NCBI RefSeq assembly: GCF_019052365.1
Contig: NZ_JAHQUY010000051.1
Location: forward strand, 1-20,980
Reading direction: 5' to 3'
Length of the DNA stretch: 20,980 bases
Source: Leyella stercorea
GTDB lineage: Bacteria > Bacteroidota > Bacteroidia > Bacteroidales > Bacteroidaceae
The stretch's first letter is position 1, and each line of letters starts with the position of its first letter. A program made the translations under genes and the position numbers. The notes under the pieces were generated by a model, which was not told the origin of the DNA, did no database searches, and worked only from the letters and a program-made list of their open reading frames with translations. Positions 15,575 to 20,980 of this stretch are shown here, piece after piece.

Positions 15575-16826
15575 ATTTCTTGAATATTACACATGCGTTG
15601 TGACCACCGAAACCGAACGTGTTGCTCAGTGCCGCACGTACCTCGCGCTTCTCAGCCTTGTTGAAGGTGTAGTTGAGCGTGTAGTCGATTTCCGGATCCT
15701 CGTCACCCTCGACGTGGTTGATAGTCGGCGGTACGATGTCGTTCTTCACTGCGAGCACTGATGCGAGTGCCTCTACAGCTCCGGCAGCACCGAGGAGGTG
15801 ACCAGTCATTGATTTTGTTGAGCTGATATTGAGTTTGTATGCAGCTTCGCCGAACACCTGCTTGATAGCCTTAGCCTCAGAGATGTCGCCCACCGGTGTT
15901 GATGTGCCGTGTACGTTGATGTAGTCGATGTCCTCCGGCTTCATGCCAGCGTCCTCGAGTGCGTTCTGCATTACGAGGCAGGCGCCGAGACCTTCCGGGT
16001 GTGATGCTGTGATGTGATAAGCGTCGGCAGACATGCCTTCGCCCACCATCTCTGCGTATATCTTCGCTCCGCGTGCCTTGGCGTGCTCCAGCTCCTCGAG
16101 TATGAGGCAGCCGGCGCCTTCGCCCATGATGAATCCGTCGCGCGATGCGCTGAACGGGCGTGAAGCGTGCTCTGGGTCGTCGTTGCGTGTAGAGAGGGCG
16201 TGCATAGCGTTGAATCCGCCTACGCCAGCCTCTGTGATGGCTGCCTCTGCACCGCCGCTTACAATCACGTTAGCCTTGCCCAAGCGGATGAGGTTGAACG
16301 CGTCGGCGAGAGCGTTTGTCGAAGAAGCGCAAGCCGATGTAGTGGCGAAGTTGGGGCCGTGGAAGCCGTACATGATAGATATGTGTCCGGCTGCTATGTC
16401 GGCAATCATCTTCGGAATGAAGAAGGGGTTGAATTTCGGGCCGTTCTCCTGGTGTGTTGCCCAGTAGCCCACCTCTTCCTCGAAGGTCTTGATGCCACCG
16501 ATGCCCACGCCGTAGATGACGCCGATGCGGTTCTTATCCTCCTCGTCGAGGTTCATGCCGCTGTCCTTCACCGCCTGCATTGCTGCGATGATAGCGAGCT
16601 GTGCGTAGCGGTCCATCTTGCGTGCTTCCTTGCGGTCGATGTAGTCGTTGACCTTAAGGTCCTTCACTTCGCAAGCGAACTGTGTCTTGAACGAAGAAGC
16701 GTCAAACAATGTAATAGGTGCTGCGCCGCTTACGCCGTTCAGGAGGTTGTTCCATGTTTCTTCTACGTTGTTACCCAACGGAGTCACCGCGCCAAGACCT
16801 GTTACTACTACTCTTTTTAATTCCAT
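15564..16826 (-). CDS. fabF: Beta-ketoacyl-ACP synthase II
   Basis: The 420-residue product starts MELKRVVVTGLGAVTPLGNN, the standard start of the family. The catalytic triad of the condensing enzyme is visible: Cys166 in TTSACASSTNALADA, His306 in INVHGTSTPVGD and His343 in SMTGHLLGAAG, with GFGGHN near the end. It elongates acyl-ACP with malonyl-ACP in fatty acid synthesis in the cytoplasm. The start at 16826 (ATG) is preferred over an in-frame TTG at 16844. It lies between acpP, which makes its carrier partner, and rnc, an arrangement common in bacteria. Confidence 0.95.
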   Translation of the reverse strand: MELKRVVVTGLGAVTPLGNNVEETWNNLLNGVSGAAPITLFDASSFKTQFACEVKDLKVNDYIDRKEARKMDRYAQLAIIAAMQAVKDSGMNLDEEDKNRIGVIYGVGIGGIKTFEEEVGYWATHQENGPKFNPFFIPKMIADIAAGHISIMYGFHGPNFATTSACASSTNALADAFNLIRLGKANVIVSGGAEAAITEAGVGGFNAMHALSTRNDDPEHASRPFSASRDGFIMGEGAGCLILEELEHAKARGAKIYAEMVGEGMSADAYHITASHPEGLGACLVMQNALEDAGMKPEDIDYINVHGTSTPVGDISEAKAIKQVFGEAAYKLNISSTKSMTGHLLGAAGAVEALASVLAVKNDIVPPTINHVEGDEDPEIDYTLNYTFNKAEKREVRAALSNTFGFGGHNACVIFKKYAE

Positions 16827-16850
16827 GTAACTGAAAAATGTCAAAAAAAA

Positions 16851-16934
16851 ATGGTTTATGGTTTATGGTGCACAATGGAATTATAACAATGAGTGATTGC
16901 TATGGGGTTGTGCACACCATAAACTATAAACCAT
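16851..16934. other. Long imperfect inverted repeat between acpP and fabF
   Basis: The left arm 16851-16874 and right arm 16909-16934 would form a stem of about 24 bp: ATGGTTTATGGTTTATGG opposite CCATAAACTATAAACCAT, then GTGCACA opposite TGTGCAC, with a 34-nt loop. Its position just after the acpP stop suggests a role in ending or trimming most acpP transcripts before fabF. Confidence 0.7.
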
Positions 16935-16943
16935 AAGGTTTAT

Positions 16944-17177
16944 TTATTTTGCGTTCTCGATGTAAGCGATAGCGTCGCCAACAGTAGAGATCTTCTCTGC
17001 CTGATCGTCAGGGATGTTTACGCCAAACTCCTTCTCGAACTCCATGATGAGCTCTACTGTGTCGAGAGAGTCTGCACCGAGGTCGTTTGTGAAGCTTGCT
17101 TCTGGCTTAACGTCTGCTTCGTCTACACCGAGCTTGTCAACGATGATAGCCTTTACTTTTGATTCGATTTCTGACAT
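16944..17177 (-). CDS. acpP: Acyl carrier protein
   Basis: The 77-residue acidic protein has the phosphopantetheine site [16 protein letters not shown], with Ser37 as the attachment residue. It carries growing acyl chains for FabF and the other fatty acid synthesis enzymes. The length and the whole sequence are typical of bacterial ACP. It is the first gene of the acpP-fabF-rnc run and has its own promoter about 55 nt upstream. Confidence 0.97.
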   Translation of the reverse strand: MSEIESKVKAIIVDKLGVDEADVKPEASFTNDLGADSLDTVELIMEFEKEFGVNIPDDQAEKISTVGDAIAYIENAK

Positions 17178-17230
17178 AATTTTAATGTTTTAAATTGTTT
17201 ATAATATTGATTTCTAATTTAATGCGGATG

Positions 17231-17262
17231 CAAAGGAACAAATTTTTTGTCAAATAGACAAA
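17231..17262 (-). promoter_or_regulatory. Promoter of acpP-fabF-rnc
   Basis: On the minus strand: TTTG (17259-17262), 20-bp spacer, TTCCTTTG (17231-17238) followed by C. The -7 box has one mismatch to TAnnTTTG; the spacing is ideal. Confidence 0.6.
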
Positions 17263-17369
17263 TATTTTCTAATAAAAAGGCTTTTTCGCTGCACAAACAC
17301 CCCGCATCTGTGCATTATTTCGCTGCTTTTTGGCTGTTTGGGGCGGGTTGTTAAGGCCTTTCCCCTGTT

Positions 17370-17531
17370 TTTCTGAGGCTTACTAAGGCTTGCTTCCTGT
17401 TTTCTAAGCCTTACTAAGCCTTTCTAAGCCTCTCTAAGCCTTGGAGAACTCAAAATTCAAAATTCTCAATTGAACAATTCCTCATCGGCGTAGCCGACAA
17501 TTCAAAATTCAAAACTCAAAATTCAAAACTC
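17370..17531. repeat. Short intergenic repeats downstream of the CxxC lipoprotein
   Basis: The gap 17178-17531 holds no gene. CTAAGCCTTN is repeated four times with 10-bp period (17404-17443) and faces an inverted partner AGGCTTACTAAGGCTT (17376-17391). From about 17450, AATTCAAAA/CTCAAAATT units flank a small hairpin TCGGC-GTA-GCCGA (17485-17497), which may lie in the 3' end of the 17532 gene's transcript. The segment 17281-17369 shows nothing recognisable. Confidence 0.7.
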
Positions 17532-18098
17532 CTAATTGTTCACAACGAGCACTCCGAGCGGTCCTGTGGTGCTGCCGCGATAGCGCAGCAGCTTTTTTCC
17601 GTTGGCAGTCACGCCACGGTTGTTCAGGTCGTACTCTCGTTTGCATGTGGGGCATACCGCAATGCCTCGGTCGTTCATCCTCAGTCGGTAGCCCATGGTC
17701 TGCGTCTCAGCGTAGCAGTTGGGGCATTGGTTGTCGTAGACGTAGAACGTCGGGGGCGTTCCGAGGTTGCCGTATCCCACGATGATGCCGCTCTTGTTGT
17801 ACAGGCCGAGCGTATATGTGCGTCGTGCGTCGTCGCCAGCCGGCTCCTTCTTGCTGCTGAGTCCCTGGTTGCTCACGAAGTAGATGAAACGTCTGCCGTT
17901 CTCCGTGCCCTCGTAGACATTGCAGAACACGCCGGGCGAGAGCGGGTTGAGAGCGCTCTGCAGCGTCACGTCCTGATACACCTGGTTGTTGAAGAAGAAG
18001 GAGCAGCGCTCCGACGCATACTCGTAGTCGGTGTCGGTGCACGCCGCTGTCAGCAGCGCGCACAGCGCAATGGCTATTGTCCTGATTGTCCTATACAT
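17532..18098 (-). CDS. Lipoprotein with two CxxC pairs (zinc-ribbon or Rieske-like)
   Basis: The 188-residue product has a lipoprotein signal (MYRTIRTIAIALCALLTAAC, lipidated Cys20). The C-terminal half has NQCPNCYAE (Cys125, Cys128) and AVCPTCKREYDLNNRG (Cys149, Cys152), which together would bind one metal as in a zinc ribbon. The layout recalls Rieske-like domains of the phylum, but the two histidines a Rieske cluster needs are not in the motifs, so an iron-sulfur centre is doubtful. It ends GPLGVLVVNN. Function is unknown; it is likely at a membrane facing the periplasm. No promoter is clear upstream. Confidence 0.7.
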   Translation of the reverse strand: MYRTIRTIAIALCALLTAACTDTDYEYASERCSFFFNNQVYQDVTLQSALNPLSPGVFCNVYEGTENGRRFIYFVSNQGLSSKKEPAGDDARRTYTLGLYNKSGIIVGYGNLGTPPTFYVYDNQCPNCYAETQTMGYRLRMNDRGIAVCPTCKREYDLNNRGVTANGKKLLRYRGSTTGPLGVLVVNN

Positions 18099-18357
18099 AT
18101 TTATATATTATTACTTGGTTGGCTCCTACGGAATCCACGGCTCTCACGGATTACATTATTCGTAGTAAACTTAATTATTGCGAAAAATCTGTCATATCTC
18201 CCAGTGTGCGCTGGATGGGTTCGTTGAATTAACAACGGATTTATCGGATTTAACGGATTGGCTGCTACCACTTTTTTTAACAACGGATTTAACGGATTAA
18301 TCGGATTTACTGCTGCCACTTTTTTAACAACGGATTTATCGGATACTATCTCCAGGG

Positions 18358-18409
18358 GGTGCACTTGTCTCCGCTCGGCTTTGCCGCTTGCCAGAGCAAG
18401 AAGTGCACC
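18358..18409 (-). repeat. Enlarged-loop hairpin element
   Basis: Outer arms GGTGCACTT and AAGTGCACC are kept, but the loop is replaced by about 34 nt containing GCTCGGCTTTGCCGCTTGCC, itself with a small CGGC-TTT-GCCG stem. The same enlarged form, reverse complemented, is at 20575-20626. Confidence 0.85.
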
Positions 18410-18634
18410 AACCAAGCAAGAAGACGGATTAACCGAATTTATCGCTGCTACTTTTTTTAACAACGGATTTAACGGATTTACTGCTACCACTTTTTTAACA
18501 ACGGATTTAACGGATTTTTACGCAGCCAACGAATCCGTTTAATCCGTTCAATCCGTTGTTAATATTACGCACCCATCGAATCCGTTCAATCCGTTGTTAA
18601 ATCTCCCAAGCAGGCAATCCGTTCTTGCTCGGTT

Positions 18635-18657
18635 GGTGCACTTGAGACAAGTGCACC
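18635..18657 (+). repeat. AGA-loop hairpin element, canonical
   Basis: Arms GGTGCACTTG and CAAGTGCACC around AGA, preceded by TTGCTCGGTT and followed by CCCTGAGA, inside the right half of array II. Confidence 0.9.
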
Positions 18658-18842
18658 CCCTGAGAGTAGTATCCGTTTAATCCGTTGTTAAATTTCACAA
18701 GCAGAAAATCCGTTTAATCCGTTGTTAACTTAACGCACCCATCGAATCCGTTTAATCCGTTTAATCCGTTGTTAATTCTTCCGCAGCCTAACCATCTGTG
18801 TAGATCTGTGCAATCTGTGGGAGGACCACTGCTTGCTTGGTT

Positions 18843-18865
18843 GGTGCAGCAGAGACTGCTGCACC
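18843..18865 (+). repeat. Covariant hairpin element
   Basis: Arms GGTGCAGCAG and CTGCTGCACC around loop AGA, with the usual TTGCTTGGTT before and CCCTGAAA after. Compared with the canonical form the inner bases of both arms changed, yet all 10 pairs are kept. It lies about 50 nt past the upp stop, among TCTGTGGGAGGA and CCGTGGGAGAA motifs. Confidence 0.88.
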
Positions 18866-18913
18866 CCCTGAAATTGCAATCCGTGGGAGAACCCTCAGCA
18901 GGCGCAGGCTGCG

Positions 18914-19570
18914 TTAGATCTTTCCTCCGTAGCAGAGGTCGCCGGCGTCGCCGAATCCCGGCACGATATACTTGTGTTCGTTGAGTCCCCCGTCGATGGC
19001 AGCGCACCAGATGGTAGTGTCCTCCGGGAACGTCTTGCGTATATGCTCTATGCCCTCCGGCGCCGCCATCACGCACACCACGTGCACCTTCTTCGGCTTA
19101 CCCTTCGTGAGCAGCGCCTTGTATCCCATCTCCATCGATCCGCCCGTAGCCAGCATCGGGTCTACGATGAGCAGCGTAGCGTCGTTGAGGTCGGGCGTAG
19201 CCAGATACTCCACGTGTATGCCCACCTTCGTGTGGTCCTTGTCCTCATACTCGCGGTATGCGCTCACGAAAGCGTTGCCGGCGTGGTCGAAGATGTTGAG
19301 GAATCCCTGGTGGAACGGCAGACCGGCGCGGAAGATAGTGCCCAGCACCAGCTTGTCCGTCGGCACATTCACCTTCGCCGTGCCCAGCGGCGTCTGCACG
19401 TCGCGCGTCTCATAGTCGAGCGTCTTGCTCAGTTCGTAAGCGATCAGCTCGCCCACGCGCATTATGTTGTTGCGGAACAGGAGGCGGTTCGACTGATAGT
19501 CTTTGTCGCGCATCTCCGCCATGTACTTGTTGATGATAGAGTTTTGTTTGCTGAAGTCGATTATTTTCAT
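18914..19570 (-). CDS. upp: Uracil phosphoribosyltransferase
   Basis: The 218-residue product shows the PRPP-binding loop TLLIVDPMLATGGSMEMGY (132-150) and the uracil-binding end YIVPGFGDAGDLCYGG (201-216). RAGLPFHQGF (81-90) matches the conserved substrate-site segment. The enzyme makes UMP from uracil and PRPP in pyrimidine salvage, in the cytoplasm. The length is normal. It is a single gene with its own exact-match promoter, bracketed by arrays II and III. Confidence 0.96.
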   Translation of the reverse strand: MKIIDFSKQNSIINKYMAEMRDKDYQSNRLLFRNNIMRVGELIAYELSKTLDYETRDVQTPLGTAKVNVPTDKLVLGTIFRAGLPFHQGFLNIFDHAGNAFVSAYREYEDKDHTKVGIHVEYLATPDLNDATLLIVDPMLATGGSMEMGYKALLTKGKPKKVHVVCVMAAPEGIEHIRKTFPEDTTIWCAAIDGGLNEHKYIVPGFGDAGDLCYGGKI

Positions 19571-19592
19571 TGTTGCTTAAGTTTAAACTGAG

Positions 19593-19624
19593 CAAAGTTA
19601 CACATATTAATATAAAATGTCAAA
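19593..19624 (-). promoter_or_regulatory. Promoter of upp
   Basis: On the minus strand: TTTG (19621-19624), 20-bp spacer, TAACTTTG (19593-19600) followed by C. It is an exact fit to the Bacteroidetes consensus, 23 nt before the ATG. Confidence 0.8.
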
Positions 19625-19987
19625 ATCTTTGCCGTTAAAGAAACATAACCGCTTGCTGTTTTTCGCCGTTTTAATATAGATGCATATTTGTGCTGATACT
19701 TTTTAAACAACGGATTTATCGGATTAAACGGATTCGTTGGATGCGTAAATAATCGGATTGAACGGATACTATTTTCAGGGGGTGCACTTGTCTCAAGTGC
19801 ACCAACCAATCAAGAAGTGCACCAACCAATCAAGAAGACGGATTAAACGGATTTCTGCTGCTTGGGAAGAATTAACAACGGATTTATCGGATTAAACGGA
19901 TTCGTTGGCTGCGTAATATCAACAACGGATTAAACGGATTGAACGGATACTATTTTCAGGGGGTGCACTTGTCTCAAGTGCACCAAC

Positions 19988-20083
19988 CAAGAAGTGCACC
20001 AACCAAGAAGTGCACCAACCAAGAAGTGTACCAACCAAGAAGTGTACCAACCAAGAAGTGTACCAAGCAAGAAGTGTACCAAC
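19988..20083 (+). repeat. 16-bp tandem repeat grown from a hairpin arm
   Basis: Six copies of CAAGAAGTGYACCAAC in perfect register. The first two have GTGCAC, the last four GTGTAC. The unit is the right arm plus flank of the adjacent 'TCT' hairpin (19962-19984), so a hairpin end has been amplified in tandem. Confidence 0.9.
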
Positions 20084-20574
20084 CAAGCAAGAGAACGGAT
20101 TAAACGGATTTCTGCTGCTTGGGAAGAATTAACAACGGATTTATCGGATTAAACGGATTTTTCACGTATCCAACAAGATTTTTTTAACAACGGATTAAAC
20201 GGATTAAACGGATTTTTACGCATCCAACGAATCCGTTTAATCCGTTCAATCCGTTGTTAAATTTCCCAAGCAGCAGGAATCCGTTTAATTCGTTCAATCC
20301 GTTGTTGATATTACGCATCCATCGAATCCGTTTAATCCGTTTAATCCGTTGTTAAATTTCACAAGCAGGCAATCCGTTCTTGCTCGGTTGGTGCACTTGA
20401 GACAAGTGCACCCCCTGAGAGAAGTATCCGTTTAATCCGTTGTTGATATTACGCAGCCATCGAATCCGTTTAATCCGTTCAATCCGTTGTTGATATTACG
20501 CAGCCAACGAATCCGTTTAATCCGTTTAATCCGTTGTTAAATCTCCCAAGCAGGCAATCCGTTCTTGCTCGGTT

Positions 20575-20626
20575 GGTGCACTTCTTGCTCTGGCAAGCGG
20601 CAAAGCCGAGCGGAGACAAGTGCACC
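20575..20626 (+). repeat. Enlarged-loop hairpin element
   Basis: Reverse complement of the 18358-18409 form: GGTGCACTT, then CTTGCTCTGGCAAGCGGC, AAAGCCGAGCGGAGAC, then AAGTGCACC and CCCTGAAG. The two copies agree across the whole enlarged loop. Confidence 0.85.
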
Positions 20627-20869
20627 CCCTGAAGTTAGCAGCATCTGTGTCAATCCGTGCAATCTGTGGGAGAATATTCCCAAGCAGAAGGTTCTGTGAA
20701 TTCTGTGAATTCCGTGGGAGAACCTACGCACCAAGACGAATTCGTGTTATTCGTGTTCGTTTCATCACAGGGATATATGTGTGTCTCCTACATTGTTTTG
20801 TCGGACAGCAATAAATTTAAATTGTGTTAATTGTGTGCGCTACCATATACGTTTTTTACAAATTGGTAG

Positions 20870-20877
20870 TAATTTTG
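20870..20877 (+). promoter_or_regulatory. -7 box of the gene entering at the right edge
   Basis: TAATTTTG followed by C fits TAnnTTTG. The -33 region has no TTTG at 19-21 bp. The predicted leader is about 80 nt. Confidence 0.5.
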
Positions 20878-20961
20878 CAGTCGCAAATGCAAAAAGACCA
20901 ATAAAAAGCACGAGCACACCCTAAAAAAACCCGTTGGCGGAATTAATTTAAGTTGATAAAT

Positions 20962-20980
20962 ATGAGTAAAAAGTTGCACA
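20962..20980 (+). CDS. Start of a gene cut by the window edge
   Basis: ATG at 20962 begins MSKKLH and the window ends. It is downstream of a good -7 box and after an AT-rich leader (TTAATTTAAGTTGATAAAT), and is divergent from upp. Too little is present to name the product. Confidence 0.45.

Larger units (their letters stand above)
18229..18800. repeat. Composite intergenic repeat array II
   Basis: It has the same architecture as array I. The left half has five TTAACAACGG-led units (near 18233, 18279, 18327, 18456, 18496), the right half five CCGTTGTTAA-led units (near 18550, 18590, 18679, 18720, 18768). The flip is at 18507-18540, where ACGGATTTTTACGCAGCC meets AACGAATCCGTTT. Hairpins: an enlarged 'TCT' copy (18358-18409) in the left half and a canonical 'AGA' copy (18635-18657) in the right half. 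The stretch 18099-18228 has only a CCGTGGGA-type remnant. No gene is seen between 18099 and 18913. Confidence 0.9.
19700..20640. repeat. Composite intergenic repeat array III
   Basis: This is the largest array. The left half has five units led by AACAACGG (near 19705, 19872, 19919, 20129, 20185), the right half six led by CCGTTGTT (near 20250, 20298, 20347, 20437, 20485, 20531). The flip is at about 20209-20238, with almost the same central sequence as array II. Hairpins in the left half are 'TCT' type (19781-19803, 19962-19984); those in the right half are 'AGA' type (20390-20412, and enlarged at 20575-20626). After the array, 20641-20760 holds CCGTGCAATCTGTGGGAGAA-type and ATTCGTGTT repeats. 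No gene is seen between 19571 and 20961. Confidence 0.9.

Noticed and set aside
18101..18490. ORFs within the repeat arrays (also 493-753, 18258-18542, 20537-20814)
   Set aside because: Their products (e.g. NPLNPLLKK repeats) only translate the AATCCGTT units; no start signals or domains.
7640..20640. Insertion sequence or transposon
   Set aside because: No transposase gene, no defined ends with target duplications, and copies differ in length and spacing.

Overview
The window looks like a chromosomal segment of a Bacteroidales bacterium, most likely Prevotellaceae. Evidence: several promoters fit the Bacteroidetes form TTTG-N19/20-TAnnTTTG, Shine-Dalgarno motifs are largely absent, two secreted proteins end in type IX secretion (T9SS) sorting domains of the 'VVARY..(D/N)G..L..P.KG(I/L)NIVK' kind, and the families are typical of the phylum (Omp28, DUF6029, acpP-fabF-rnc, AspT/YidE carrier, AraC regulator with a membrane N-terminus). 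Coding DNA is ordinary and moderately GC-rich. The unusual content is between the genes.

Layout. 1-575: composite repeat array I. 681-890: a candidate small RNA with its own promoter and terminator. 1232-2299 (+): secreted phosphatidylinositol-phospholipase C-like enzyme. 2321-2451: paired hairpin repeats. 2454-4199 (-): lipoprotein, small membrane protein and YiiX-like permuted NlpC/P60 protein. 4384-5429 (-): membrane-anchored AraC-type regulator split by a frameshift. 5456-7581 (-): YidE-type carrier translationally coupled to an RNase H. 7640-7820: hairpin cluster in the carrier's likely leader. 7979-13876 (-): five-gene envelope cluster (TlpA thioredoxin, DUF6029 beta-barrel, Omp28 lipoprotein, T9SS cargo, Omp28 T9SS cargo). 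13966-14180: octanucleotide array. 14294-17177 (-): acpP-fabF-rnc, the RNase III carrying a long Ser-rich tail. 17532-18098 (-): lipoprotein with two CxxC pairs. 18229-18800: array II. 18914-19570 (-): upp. 19700-20640: array III. 20962-end (+): first codons of a gene that leaves the window.

How the parts work together. acpP-fabF-rnc is fatty acid elongation plus RNA processing. The 7979-13876 cluster combines a periplasmic thioredoxin, a lipidated CxxC Omp28 protein and a T9SS-exported CxxC Omp28 protein with an outer-membrane barrel, which suggests thiol redox chemistry reaching the cell surface (inference). The main novelty candidate is the repeat system. A hairpin with 10-bp arms and an AGA loop occurs ten times in canonical form, once with compensatory changes in both arms, and twice with an identical enlarged loop. 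It is nested in arrays of 9-bp units. In all five clusters the orientation is the same: 'TCT' copies on the left, 'AGA' copies on the right, so each cluster is itself a large inverted repeat. A second, independent satellite of 8-bp units lies before PI-PLC, TlpA and DUF6029. No known mobile element or CRISPR machinery is visible in the window.
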